Assembly (NCBI RefSeq): GCF_021300775.1
Contig: NZ_JAJTJP010000001.1
Span: forward strand, 310,001 to 374,000
Length of the DNA: 64,000 bases
From: Parvimonas micra
Lineage (GTDB): Bacteria; Bacillota; Clostridia; Tissierellales; Peptoniphilaceae
Reading direction: 5' to 3'
Below the pieces are notes generated by a model. That model was not told the DNA's origin and did not search any database. It saw nothing but the letters and a program-made list of their open reading frames with translations. Shown in pieces: positions 7,899 to 16,680 of the stretch. The stretch's first letter is position 1, and every line of letters begins with the position of its first letter. A program made the translations under genes and the position numbers.

Positions 7899-9188
7899 AT
7901 AAAAAGAATATTTTCATTTTTTCTAATTCTTTGTAGTATTTTATTTGTATGCAATATTGGAAATGTTGAAGCTAAGGTTGAAAAGAAAAAGTACAATAAT
8001 TGGCAAGAGGTTGCTAAAGACATGCATTTAAAATTTACAGAAGCAAAAGAGTATGCGGATAAAAAAGATTTTCAAAGTGCTTATAAAGCAATTGATTCTG
8101 CTTATTTTGATTATTATGAAGTTCAAGGATTTGAAAAGAACGTAATGGTAGCAATTTCAAATAGCAGAGTAAATGAAATTGAAGCGCATTTTAGAGAAAT
8201 TAAGCATGCTTTTTTAGGAAACACAAGTGATTCAGTTGAAAAGTTAAAGTCTTCAATAGATGAGCTTGATATGAAAGTTTATAGAGATGCACTTGTTTTA
8301 GATAAAGTTATTTCAAAAAACGCACCAGACTCTGAAGGAAAAGTTGTATTTGGTAATGTTGAGGTTAAACAAGGTGATGAAAAAGCAAAAAATATTCAGG
8401 ATTTTTTCACATCATTCGGTTTAATGCTTAGAGAAGGATTAGAAGCAATTTTAGTCTGTGTTGCAATCATAGCTTATCTTGTTAAGACAGGGAATAAACA
8501 TCTTTGTAAATCAGTTTATTTAGGTATGGGTGCAGCTGTTGTTTGTAGTTTTGGTTTAGCTATTATGATAAATTATTTATTAGGTGGAGTTGGACAAGAG
8601 CTACTTGAAGGCTGGACTATGTTTTTAGCAGTTATAGTTTTGTTTTATGTTAGTAACTGGATTTTATCTAAATCTGAAGAAGAGGCATGGGAAAATTATA
8701 TACAAACTAAAGTTCAAAAATCTATAGATAATAAGAGTAAGTGGACATTAGTTTTTGCAGCGTTCTTAGCAGTTTTAAGAGAAGGAGCTGAACTTATATT
8801 ATTTTATAAAGCTTCGTTTTCAGGCGGAAGGAATGTAATATATCCAATTGGAGGACTTGTTGCAGCTTCAGTAATATTAGTTGTAATTTTTCTTCTATTT
8901 AGATTTACATCAGTTAAGTTACCTCTTAAACCATTTTTCCTATGTACAAGTATACTATTGTATTTAATGTGTATTTCATTTATGGGAAAAGGTGTAGTAG
9001 AGTTAACAGAAGCAGGAGTGATTTCCGGATCAACAATTATACCTGCAATGCAAGGTTGGAGTATTCCAATTTTAAATATTTATGATAGGGCTGAAACGTT
9101 AATTCCACAAATTATGTTGGTTATAATAACTGTTTGGATATTGGTAGGTCACTATTTTAAATTAAAAAAATTAAAAAAAGAAAACTAA
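7899..9188 (+). CDS. FTR1-family high-affinity iron permease with N-terminal extracytoplasmic domain
   Basis: Imports ferric or ferrous iron across the membrane. Both diagnostic REGxE motifs are present: LREGLEAILV and LREGAELILF, in a seven-helix C-terminal permease; before it is a helical extracytoplasmic domain of about 120 residues typical of bacterial FTR1 fusions. The first ordinary in-frame start is ATG 8022, but the frame is open further upstream and encodes a clear signal peptide (KRIFSFFLILCSILFVCNIG, then VEA-K). A strong GGGAGG (7884-7889) lies 9 bases before an ATA codon at 7899, with no ATG, GTG or TTG in frame between there and 8022. I therefore place the start at ATA 7899 (429 residues); an ATT at 7875 lies upstream of the ribosome site. 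A sequencing error or mutated ATG is possible. First gene of the iron cluster. Confidence 0.9.
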   Translation: MKRIFSFFLILCSILFVCNIGNVEAKVEKKKYNNWQEVAKDMHLKFTEAKEYADKKDFQSAYKAIDSAYFDYYEVQGFEKNVMVAISNSRVNEIEAHFREIKHAFLGNTSDSVEKLKSSIDELDMKVYRDALVLDKVISKNAPDSEGKVVFGNVEVKQGDEKAKNIQDFFTSFGLMLREGLEAILVCVAIIAYLVKTGNKHLCKSVYLGMGAAVVCSFGLAIMINYLLGGVGQELLEGWTMFLAVIVLFYVSNWILSKSEEEAWENYIQTKVQKSIDNKSKWTLVFAAFLAVLREGAELILFYKASFSGGRNVIYPIGGLVAASVILVVIFLLFRFTSVKLPLKPFFLCTSILLYLMCISFMGKGVVELTEAGVISGSTIIPAMQGWSIPILNIYDRAETLIPQIMLVIITVWILVGHYFKLKKLKKEN

Positions 9189-9223
9189 ATTTTTATTAGT
9201 TTTAACTTAGGAGGATTAATATT

Positions 9224-9946
9224 ATGAAAAAGTCAAAAATGGTGGTAACATTAGCATTATTAACATCAGTGGGTTTAGTTGGATGTCAAAAGAATGATAC
9301 AGCTAAATTAAATGAATTACAAAAGTCAATTGAAGAGAAAGATAAAAAAATCTCTGAATTAACTGAAAAATTAAAAGAAGCCGGTGTTGAAGATGGAAAA
9401 GCTGAAGATGCTGAAAAACCAGGAGAATCAGGTTTTGAAGAAATTAAAATTGGAGAAGAAAAAATAGTAGGTCCTTTCCAAGTTGCAGCAGTATATTTCC
9501 AAGGAGTTGATATGGTTCCTGAAGGAAGACAACCAAGTGCAGCTGAATCAGATATGCACTTAGAAGCAGACATCCATTTAACTAAAGAAGCAGGTAAAAA
9601 ATTTGGTTTTGGTAATGGAAAAGATATCTGGCCTGCATATTTAACTGTAAATTATAAAGTATTATCAACTGATGGAAAAGAAGTAACTTCTGGTTCAATG
9701 ATGCCAATGAATGCTGATGATGGTGCTCATTACGGAACAAATATTAAAAAGAATGTTTTAAAGGTTGGTAAATATAAATTAGTTATAGAAATTCAACCAT
9801 CTGCTGACTATTTATTACACACTGATGAAGAAACTGGTGTACCTGCAGTAAAAGATGGCGGAAAAGATGCAGCATCAAAATATTATGAAAAACAAACAGT
9901 AGAATTTGATTGGGATTATACTGGTCAACAATTACAAAATAAATAG
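9224..9946 (+). CDS. P19/Tp34-type iron-binding lipoprotein (FetP-like)
   Basis: A 240-residue surface lipoprotein: the signal peptide ends in the lipobox LVGC (Cys21), followed by a short coiled coil (about 25-52) and a Glu/Lys/Gly linker. The globular domain has the P19 family metal ligands: the DMHLEADIHL strand and MMPMNADDGAHYG, with Met and His residues that bind copper and iron in Campylobacter P19 and E. coli FetP. It lies between FTR1 and a DUF2318 gene, the same neighbourhood as Campylobacter p19. It probably hands iron to the FTR1 permease at the outer face of the membrane. Start: ATG with TAGGAGG upstream. Confidence 0.88.
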   Translation: MKKSKMVVTLALLTSVGLVGCQKNDTAKLNELQKSIEEKDKKISELTEKLKEAGVEDGKAEDAEKPGESGFEEIKIGEEKIVGPFQVAAVYFQGVDMVPEGRQPSAAESDMHLEADIHLTKEAGKKFGFGNGKDIWPAYLTVNYKVLSTDGKEVTSGSMMPMNADDGAHYGTNIKKNVLKVGKYKLVIEIQPSADYLLHTDEETGVPAVKDGGKDAASKYYEKQTVEFDWDYTGQQLQNK

Positions 9947-9978
9947 TAAACAATTATTATTTTATATTTTAAAAATAG

Positions 9979-10014
9979 GCAACCCTCTCTTATGAAATTA
10001 AGAGAGGTTTTGCC
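9979..10014 (+). terminator. Intercistronic hairpin (attenuator or processing stem)
   Basis: CCTCTCTTA (9984-9992) pairs with TAAGAGAGG (9999-10007), extendable by GGCAA/TTGCC. It is followed only by a short T run inside the outer arm (TTTTGCC), so it is probably a partial terminator or mRNA-stabilising stem. It would keep P19 more abundant than the downstream membrane proteins. Confidence 0.5.
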
Positions 10015-10038
10015 ATATTTTAGGAGTGAGGTTTTATT

Positions 10039-11367
10039 TTGGGAAAATTTTATGTTGATGTAATTTTTACTATATGTACTTTTTCTTTTTTCTTTGCATT
10101 GGCTTTGTCTTATTTAAAGAAAAATATTTCAATAGTTAATAAAATTATATCTTTATCTATTTTAATTATTGGGATTTTTTTAGGCTTTTATATACATTTC
10201 CTTAGAATTAAGAATAAAAAAGAAATGATACATATAGTTACAAAACTTAATAGATATGTTTTAGCATTATGTTTATTTATTCTTATTCTAATAACCGTAT
10301 CATTATTAGTAAGTATAACTTTGAAAACTGGTACAAGACTAAAAAAAATAGTTAGTTCAATTGTATTAACTTTAATGTTTGTAGAGATTGCATGCATGTT
10401 GTATTTAATAATACCAAGACTTTTAACTCTATCAATGGAATTTATTGCCTTTGGAGAAGATTCAGTTAGTACATTGACTTTATTTAGAGTAAGTGGTTAT
10501 ATTTTAGGAATACTAACAGGAGTATTACTTATATTAGCTGTTTATAAATTTTTAATTAGATGTAGTAAAAGACAATATACTCTAATGTTTGGCGCTATAT
10601 TTTTAAATGCTTTTTTAGAGTATGGGTTGAAGGGGATTACTGCAACAGTAAGACTAAAAGAATATTTAAAAAAAGATTTTAATATGTCACCTATACTAAC
10701 AGAAAAAAGTAAAGTTTTTGGAATTAAAGTGTTTGATTTAATGATTTTTGAGGATAAGAGTGAATCGTATTTTATTGGAATTGCTTTTTTAATAATTTTA
10801 ATAGGAGCTATATTTTTTGCTTATAATAACTTAAAGGTAAAAGGAAATTTCGAAAATAGTGCAAGTTTAAGAAAAGAAAAGTGGAGACTAATTGTTAATA
10901 GGAGATGGGCATATTTTTCGATATTTTTATCTTTTATTATGATTTTTTCTGCAACATACTTAAATTATCTTATTACAAAACCTGTAGAATTAACTGCTGC
11001 ACAGCCATACCAAGAAGAAGGAAATAATATTGTTATTCCATTATCTGAAGTGGATGATGGTCATTTACACAGATTTTCTTATAAAGTAGATGGACATGAT
11101 ATTAGATTTATTATTGTTAAAAAGCCTAATAGTACTTCTTATGGAATTGGACTTGATGCTTGTCAAATTTGTGGTATTGCGGGATATTATGAAAGAAAAA
11201 ATGATATAGTATGTAAAAGATGTGACGTAGTTATGAATAAAGCTACAATAGGATTTAAAGGCGGATGTAATCCAATACCTTTTGAATATAAAATAGAAAA
11301 TTCAAAGATAATTATAGATAAAAAAGTTTTAGAAAAAGAAAAAGAAAGATTTCCAATAGGTGAATAG
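10039..11367 (+). CDS. DUF2318 membrane protein with C-terminal metal/Fe-S-binding domain
   Basis: A 442-residue protein with about eight hydrophobic helices over residues 1-320 and an extracytoplasmic DUF2318 domain at the C-terminus. That domain carries two CxxC pairs (CQICG and CKRCD) plus a further Cys in KGGCNPIP, the pattern expected for metal or iron-sulfur binding. In Campylobacter and other bacteria the same family sits between p19 and the ABC permeases. Start: TTG 10039 with GAGTGAGG about 7 bases upstream; no ATG competes. It overlaps nothing downstream and is followed almost at once by the first permease. Its precise role in iron delivery is not established. Confidence 0.85.
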   Translation: MGKFYVDVIFTICTFSFFFALALSYLKKNISIVNKIISLSILIIGIFLGFYIHFLRIKNKKEMIHIVTKLNRYVLALCLFILILITVSLLVSITLKTGTRLKKIVSSIVLTLMFVEIACMLYLIIPRLLTLSMEFIAFGEDSVSTLTLFRVSGYILGILTGVLLILAVYKFLIRCSKRQYTLMFGAIFLNAFLEYGLKGITATVRLKEYLKKDFNMSPILTEKSKVFGIKVFDLMIFEDKSESYFIGIAFLIILIGAIFFAYNNLKVKGNFENSASLRKEKWRLIVNRRWAYFSIFLSFIMIFSATYLNYLITKPVELTAAQPYQEEGNNIVIPLSEVDDGHLHRFSYKVDGHDIRFIIVKKPNSTSYGIGLDACQICGIAGYYERKNDIVCKRCDVVMNKATIGFKGGCNPIPFEYKIENSKIIIDKKVLEKEKERFPIGE

Positions 11368-11368
11368 T

Positions 11369-12649
11369 ATGTTTTTGAGAATGGTATTTGGAACTTTAGT
11401 CAGACAACGAAAAAAAATGTTTATGATTGCATTTACAGTAGCTCTAGGAGTTTCATTAGCTACTGGAATGTTAAATGTAATGCTTGGAGTTGGAGATAAA
11501 GTTAATAAAGAACTTAAAACTTATGGGGCTAATATAAATGTAGTTTCTAAAGATGCATCTCTTATTTCTGATTTATATGAATTAGAAAATTCGGAAACAA
11601 TATCTAATGATAAATATTTAAAAGAAGAAGATTTACCAAAAATAAAGCAAATATTTTGGGGATTTTCAATTGTTGATTTTACTCCATACTTAGAAAAAAC
11701 TATAAAAGTAAATAATCAAAAAACAAAATTTATTGGTACTTGGTTTGAAAAACATATGGATTTATCAACTGGTGAACACATTGATACTGGAATGAAAAAT
11801 TTAAAAAACTGGTGGAAAATTAATGGTGAATGGTTGACGGAAGATGATAATGACAGCGTTATGGTTGGAAGTTTATTTGCTGGAAAAAATGAAATTAAAG
11901 TCGGAGATAAAATTGAAGTTAACTCAGGTTTAAAATCTAAAATACTTAAAGTTAAAGGTATTTTTGAATCTGGAGGAAATGAAGATTTAAATATATTTTC
12001 AACATTAAAAACTGCTCAAGATTTATATGGAGTAGAAGGAAAAATATCAAATATTGAAGTTTCAGCATTGACAACACCTGATAATGAATTGGCAAAAAAA
12101 GCTACTAGAGATCCGAATAGTTTAACTCCTACTGAATATGAAACTTGGTATTGTACTGCTTATGTTAGTTCAATTTGCTATCAAATTCAAGAGGTTGTTG
12201 AAGATAGTGTAGCTAAGCCAATTAGACAAGTTGCAGAGTCTGAAGGAAAAATCTTAGATAAGACAAAATTACTAATGATTTTGATTACTGCTTTAGGTTC
12301 AATTGGATCTGCACTTGGTATTTCTAATCTAGTTACAGCTACTGTTATGGAAAAAAGTCAAGAAATTGGTCTTATTAAAGCTATTGGAGGCTCAAATTTA
12401 AGAATTATGCTTCTTATATTAACAGAGATTATAATCACAGGAATAATTGGTGGTATTGCTGGATATTTTATTGGGCTTGGATTTACACAAATAATTGGGA
12501 TAACAGTATTTGGATCATATATTGAACCTGCGATTATGGTAATTCCTATAGATGTTGCTTTGGTAATAGGAGTTTCACTAATTGGAAGTATTCCAGCTAT
12601 TCATTATTTATTTAAATTAAAGCCGACAGAAGTTCTTCATGGAAGGTAG
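11369..12649 (+). CDS. FtsX/MacB-type ABC transporter permease, iron cluster (first)
   Basis: A 426-residue permease with one N-terminal helix, a long extracytoplasmic MacB-like domain (about 45-295) and three C-terminal helices. The last ends in PTEVLHGR, matching the FtsX-family terminal motif. ATG 11369 is preferred to an in-frame GTG at 11360 because AGGTGA lies 5 bases upstream. It pairs with the next permease and the ATPase at 13860 to form an asymmetric ABC complex of the kind found in Campylobacter P19 clusters (Cj1661-1663). Such complexes are thought to move signals or substrates at the membrane rather than import by a binding protein; the substrate here is unknown. Confidence 0.85.
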   Translation: MFLRMVFGTLVRQRKKMFMIAFTVALGVSLATGMLNVMLGVGDKVNKELKTYGANINVVSKDASLISDLYELENSETISNDKYLKEEDLPKIKQIFWGFSIVDFTPYLEKTIKVNNQKTKFIGTWFEKHMDLSTGEHIDTGMKNLKNWWKINGEWLTEDDNDSVMVGSLFAGKNEIKVGDKIEVNSGLKSKILKVKGIFESGGNEDLNIFSTLKTAQDLYGVEGKISNIEVSALTTPDNELAKKATRDPNSLTPTEYETWYCTAYVSSICYQIQEVVEDSVAKPIRQVAESEGKILDKTKLLMILITALGSIGSALGISNLVTATVMEKSQEIGLIKAIGGSNLRIMLLILTEIIITGIIGGIAGYFIGLGFTQIIGITVFGSYIEPAIMVIPIDVALVIGVSLIGSIPAIHYLFKLKPTEVLHGR

Positions 12650-12656
12650 GATTAAA

Positions 12657-13856
12657 ATGACTAAAAGAAAAATGTATTTAAAAATGATTTTAAGCTCTTT
12701 CATTAGAAGAAAATCTAGAATGATTGTAGCTTTATTAGCAGTTATAATTGGATCTACTATTATGTCAGGCTTAATAACTATATATTTTGATATTCCAAGA
12801 CAGTTAGGAAAGGAATTTAGATCTTATGGAGCCAACTTTATCTGTTTACCAAATGAGGGAAAAATAAGTGAGGACGATTACAATAAATTTAAAGAATTAA
12901 TAAAAACTAAGAATATTGTTGGAATTGCTCCTTATAGATATGAGACAACAAAAATTAATCAAAAACCATATATTCTAGCTGGTACTGATATGGATGGAGC
13001 AAAAAAGAATAGTCCATTTTGGTATGTTGAAGGAGAATGGTCAACTAATAGCGATACAAACGAAGTAATGGTTGGTAAAGAAATAGCAAATACTTTAGGT
13101 TTATCTATTGGAGATAAATTTAAAGTAAGTGGTGTTAAACATGGGAAGAGCGCTATTGCATCTGATGTAAATGATTCTGCAGAAAAAAGTAAGAATAAAG
13201 ATACTGGTGATGATTATTATGATGTTACTTTAACTGTAAAAGGAATTATAACTACAGGTGGAAAAGAGGAATCTTTTATTTTCTTAAATTTAGAAACGCT
13301 TAATAATATAGTTGAAGATTCAACTAAGATTGATACTATTGAGTGTAGTATTGAAGCTAATCATAATGAATTAGATGAATTTGCTAAAGAATTGAGTGGT
13401 AAATTACCAAATGTTATAGGTTCAGCTGTGAAGAGAGTAACTCAATCACAAGATACAGTATTAAATAAATTAACAGCTCTTATATTACTTGTAAATATTG
13501 TAATTTTAGTTTTAACAACAATATCTGTTTCAACAACTATGATGGCCATAATTGCAGAAAGAAGAAAAGAAATTGGTCTTAAAAAGGCAATTGGTGCTCA
13601 TAATAAGGAAATTATTATGGATTTTATTGGAGAAAGCGTGTTACTTGGATTAATAGGTGGTTTAATAGGTGTAGGTTTTGGATTTGTATTTGCTCAAAGA
13701 GTAAGTCTTAGTGTTTTTGGAAGAACAATAACTTTTCAATATTTATTAATTCCAGTAATAGTTATTATTTCTGTATTTGTAACAACAGCAGGTTGTATAT
13801 TACCTGTAAAAAAGGCAGTTGAAATAGATCCTGCATTGGTATTAAAAGGAGAATAA
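12657..13856 (+). CDS. FtsX/MacB-type ABC transporter permease, iron cluster (second)
   Basis: A 399-residue paralogue of the preceding permease with the same plan: an N-terminal helix, an extracytoplasmic domain including SYGANFICLP, three C-terminal helices, and the ending ALVLKGE. The segment RRKEIGLKKAIGAHNKEI is the cytoplasmic coupling region that contacts the ATPase. ATG 12657 is chosen because GGAAGGTAGG lies just upstream; the in-frame ATG at 12639 would overlap the previous gene and lacks a ribosome site. It would dimerise with the first permease. Confidence 0.85.
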   Translation: MTKRKMYLKMILSSFIRRKSRMIVALLAVIIGSTIMSGLITIYFDIPRQLGKEFRSYGANFICLPNEGKISEDDYNKFKELIKTKNIVGIAPYRYETTKINQKPYILAGTDMDGAKKNSPFWYVEGEWSTNSDTNEVMVGKEIANTLGLSIGDKFKVSGVKHGKSAIASDVNDSAEKSKNKDTGDDYYDVTLTVKGIITTGGKEESFIFLNLETLNNIVEDSTKIDTIECSIEANHNELDEFAKELSGKLPNVIGSAVKRVTQSQDTVLNKLTALILLVNIVILVLTTISVSTTMMAIIAERRKEIGLKKAIGAHNKEIIMDFIGESVLLGLIGGLIGVGFGFVFAQRVSLSVFGRTITFQYLLIPVIVIISVFVTTAGCILPVKKAVEIDPALVLKGE

Positions 13857-13859
13857 GAT

Positions 13860-14534
13860 ATGGATAATGATGTAATATTAGAACTTAGAGATGTTTCTAA
13901 AATTTATGAGTCAGTTAATGCTCTTAGTAATATAAATTTAAAAGTAAAAAAAGGTGATTGGATTGCTATCATGGGTTCATCGGGTTCTGGAAAGACTACA
14001 ATGATGAATATAATAGGATGTATGGATAGACCATCTAACGGACAGGTTTTAATAAATGGTGTGGATATTTCAAAAGAGAATCAAAAGAATCTTACTAATA
14101 TAAGACGTGAAAAAATTGGACTTATTTTTCAACAATTCCATTTAATTAGTTATCTAACTGCTCTCGAAAATGTTATGGTTGCTCAGTATTATCATAGTAT
14201 GATCGATGAAAAAGAAGCTTTAGAAGCACTTAGAAAAGTTGGTCTTGCTGATAGAGCAAAACATTTACCAAGTCAACTATCTGGTGGAGAGCAACAAAGA
14301 GTTTGTATAGCAAGAGCCTTGATAAATAATCCTGAAATAATTTTAGCGGATGAGCCAACAGGAAATTTAGATGAAGCAAACGAGGTTATGGTTATTGAAA
14401 TTTTTAAACAACTTCACAAAGAAGGTGCAACTATAATTGTTGTTACTCACGATCCTGAAGTTGGAGATGAAGCCATGAGAAAAATAACTTTAGATTATGG
14501 AAAAATTGTAGATGATAAATTATTGACAATATAA
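13860..14534 (+). CDS. ABC transporter ATP-binding protein (LolD/MacB type)
   Basis: A 224-residue ATPase with Walker A GSSGSGKTT, a Q-loop in LIFQQFHLI, signature LSGGEQQR, Walker B IILADEPTGNLD and the H-loop VVTHD. It belongs to the LolD/MacB subfamily that pairs with FtsX-like permeases, in agreement with the two permease genes just upstream (3-base gap). It energises the first ABC module of the iron cluster. The last 12 bases overlap a consensus promoter for the following genes. Confidence 0.93.
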   Translation: MDNDVILELRDVSKIYESVNALSNINLKVKKGDWIAIMGSSGSGKTTMMNIIGCMDRPSNGQVLINGVDISKENQKNLTNIRREKIGLIFQQFHLISYLTALENVMVAQYYHSMIDEKEALEALRKVGLADRAKHLPSQLSGGEQQRVCIARALINNPEIILADEPTGNLDEANEVMVIEIFKQLHKEGATIIVVTHDPEVGDEAMRKITLDYGKIVDDKLLTI

Positions 14535-14551
14535 ATTGTTGATGTTATAAT
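14523..14551 (+). promoter_or_regulatory. Consensus internal promoter within the iron cluster
   Basis: TTGACA (14523-14528), a 17-base spacer ending in TGT (extended -10), and TATAAT (14546-14551). Both hexamers are perfect consensus. It overlaps the 3' end of the ATPase gene and would give an mRNA with only about 10 bases before the ATG at 14568, so the second half of the cluster can be expressed on its own. Confidence 0.7.
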
Positions 14552-14567
14552 ATGTTTGGTGATATAT

Positions 14568-14969
14568 ATGAAAAATATAAAAAATAAGATTTCTATTATT
14601 CTAATTTTATCTCTTATATTTGTTACAGGATGTAGTTCAAAAAAAGAGTTAAAAGATGGAGTTTATGAAGGAAATTATAAGGATGAAAGTGCAACTGTTA
14701 AAGTTGTAATTACTATAAAAGATAAAAAGATTGTAGATTGTGTAAGAGAAGAACGAGATAATAAAAATAATAAGATTAAAGATGAAAATTACGGAAAAGA
14801 TGATGCTGATTTTAATTACAAACAAGCACAGAAAGCAGTAAAAAATAGTGAAGGATATGCGAAAAAGCTTGTTGAAGTACAAGACATTGACAAAGTAGAT
14901 TCTGTAAGTGGAGCTACTGTTTCTTATAAAAGATTTAAAAGTGCTGTAAAAGATGCTTTAAATAAATAA
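14568..14969 (+). CDS. FMN-binding lipoprotein (single FMN_bind domain)
   Basis: A 133-residue lipoprotein: the signal peptide ends in VTGC (Cys22), then one FMN_bind domain from KDGVYEG to the flavin-attachment motif DSVSGATVSY near the C-terminus, where ApbE would link FMN to Thr. ATG 14568 is chosen with GGTGAT just upstream. It is a small relative of the repeats in the 1374-residue surface protein. In this iron cluster it is a likely electron donor for reduction of ferric iron near FTR1, P19 or the DUF2318 protein; this is inference from position. Confidence 0.85.
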   Translation: MKNIKNKISIILILSLIFVTGCSSKKELKDGVYEGNYKDESATVKVVITIKDKKIVDCVREERDNKNNKIKDENYGKDDADFNYKQAQKAVKNSEGYAKKLVEVQDIDKVDSVSGATVSYKRFKSAVKDALNK

Positions 14970-14989
14970 ATTTTTAGGAGGATTTTTTC

Positions 14990-15448
14990 GTGAAAATATT
15001 GAAGAGCAAAACAGTAAATATTTTAGTTTTATTTTTAGGTCTAGTTTTAGCTTTAACACCATTTGTTATTGCACCTGTTTGTCCGCCTATGGCAAATGGG
15101 ATGAGAATGAGTTGTTACTATAGCGGATTGTTAGCCACAGGTGCTGGAATTGGAATAATTATAACATCAATAATTTCAATTTTTGTTAAAAATAAAGTAA
15201 TTAATGTTATTTTATATATTGTTAATGTAGTTGCTGGATTAAGTGTGCATTTAATCCCTAATAGAATTATAAAAATTTCTATTGGAATGGGTATAGATGG
15301 AAATCCAAGATTTATGGGATATTGTATGAAAGATAGTATGGAGTGTATAAAGCATAATACATTTACAATTGTTTCTATACTTGGAATAGCAATATCTATT
15401 GTTTCTTCAATATATATTGTTTATGTTTTAATAAAAAAAGACAAATAA
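14990..15448 (+). CDS. DUF4418 four-helix membrane protein
   Basis: A 152-residue protein with about four hydrophobic helices and conserved-looking cysteines facing outside (APVCPP, MSCYYSG, GYCMKDSMEC). These features fit DUF4418, a family of unknown function that recurs next to FMN-binding proteins and FtsX-type ABC modules in Firmicutes. Start: GTG 14990 with AGGAGGA upstream. The paired cysteines and methionines suggest metal or redox work at the outer face of the membrane; no function is proven. Confidence 0.75.
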   Translation: MKILKSKTVNILVLFLGLVLALTPFVIAPVCPPMANGMRMSCYYSGLLATGAGIGIIITSIISIFVKNKVINVILYIVNVVAGLSVHLIPNRIIKISIGMGIDGNPRFMGYCMKDSMECIKHNTFTIVSILGIAISIVSSIYIVYVLIKKDK

Positions 15449-15470
15449 GTTATAAAGAAAAGAGTATAAA

Positions 15471-16679
15471 ATGAGTAATAAAAAAATTGATATTAAGTTT
15501 TTGGCTAAAGAAAATATTAGGAAAAAACCACTTAGAAGTATTTCTTTAATCAGTATAATTGCTATTTTTGTAATATTTTTATTTTGTGGAACAATATTAT
15601 CTACTAGTATTTCTGGGGGAGTTAATAATTTATCAAATAGACTTGGTGCTGATATTATAGTAGTTCCGGAAGGGTACAAAGCTAATATTGAAAGTGTACT
15701 TTTAAAAGGTGAACCTAGTGAATTTTACTTACCAGACAATTCTTTAGAAAAAATAAAAACTATTGAAGGAATTGAGTCAGCGACTCCACAACTTTATGTA
15801 GCAACTCTTTCAGCTTCTTGTTGTTCTTATCCGGTACAAATTATTGGCATAGAGTACAGTTCTGATTTTATAATAAAACCTTGGTTACAAAAGACTCTAA
15901 ATAGAGAGTTAAAAGATGATGAGGTTATTGTTGGAAGTAATATTGTTGGAGAAGCTAATTCAAAAGTGAAATTTTTTGACGAAGAACTTAATATAGTTGG
16001 AAAACTAGAACAAACTGGAATGGGATTTGACGCTACAGTATTTGTTAACATGAAAACTGCAAAAAAACTAGCAAAAGCTAGTGAAAGAATACAAAAAAAT
16101 CCTGCATCAGAAGGAGAAAAAATTTCAACAATTCTTTTGAAATTGAAGCCTAATTACAGTGCAGCAGATGTTTCTAATAAAATTATGAAGGCCTATGCAA
16201 AAGATGGAATATTTGCAATGTATAGTAAGAAGTTTGTAAATGAGGTATCTTCTAACTTAAAGGTAATATCAAGTTATATTTATATTTCCATTTTAGTTAT
16301 TTGGATTATGTCAACGATTCTTTTAGCAGTTGTATTTTCAACAATTTTAAATGAAAGAAAGAAAGAACTTAGTATTTTAAGAATATTAGGTGCATCAAAG
16401 AAAAAATTATCCAAGATAATTATGTATGAATCTTTATATATAGGATTATATGGGTCATTACTTGGAATAATCATTGGTATTATAGCAATTTTTTCTATAA
16501 TGCCTATAATTCAAAAAAACTTAAATTTACCATTTTTAACTCCTTCTTTTACAAACATATTTATGATATCAATTTTTAGTATGTTTGTGGGAACTGTAGT
16601 TGGTTGTTTATCTTCTTTAAGTGCAACAAGAAAAATAAGCAAAGCAGATGCGTATTTAACGATGAGGGAGAATGACTAA
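15471..16679 (+). CDS. FtsX/MacB-type ABC transporter permease (second module)
   Basis: A 402-residue permease: N-terminal helix (about 25-47), an extracytoplasmic domain with a Cys-Cys pair (SASCCSYP), three C-terminal helices, and coupling segment ERKKELSILRILGASKKKL. It differs clearly from the two upstream permeases and acts with the ATPase that follows, so this second module is probably a homodimer. Ribosome site is weak (AAAGAG). Its place after DUF4418 and the flavin lipoprotein suggests these four genes form a unit under the internal promoter at 14523. Confidence 0.85.
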   Translation: MSNKKIDIKFLAKENIRKKPLRSISLISIIAIFVIFLFCGTILSTSISGGVNNLSNRLGADIIVVPEGYKANIESVLLKGEPSEFYLPDNSLEKIKTIEGIESATPQLYVATLSASCCSYPVQIIGIEYSSDFIIKPWLQKTLNRELKDDEVIVGSNIVGEANSKVKFFDEELNIVGKLEQTGMGFDATVFVNMKTAKKLAKASERIQKNPASEGEKISTILLKLKPNYSAADVSNKIMKAYAKDGIFAMYSKKFVNEVSSNLKVISSYIYISILVIWIMSTILLAVVFSTILNERKKELSILRILGASKKKLSKIIMYESLYIGLYGSLLGIIIGIIAIFSIMPIIQKNLNLPFLTPSFTNIFMISIFSMFVGTVVGCLSSLSATRKISKADAYLTMREND

Positions 16680-16680
16680 T

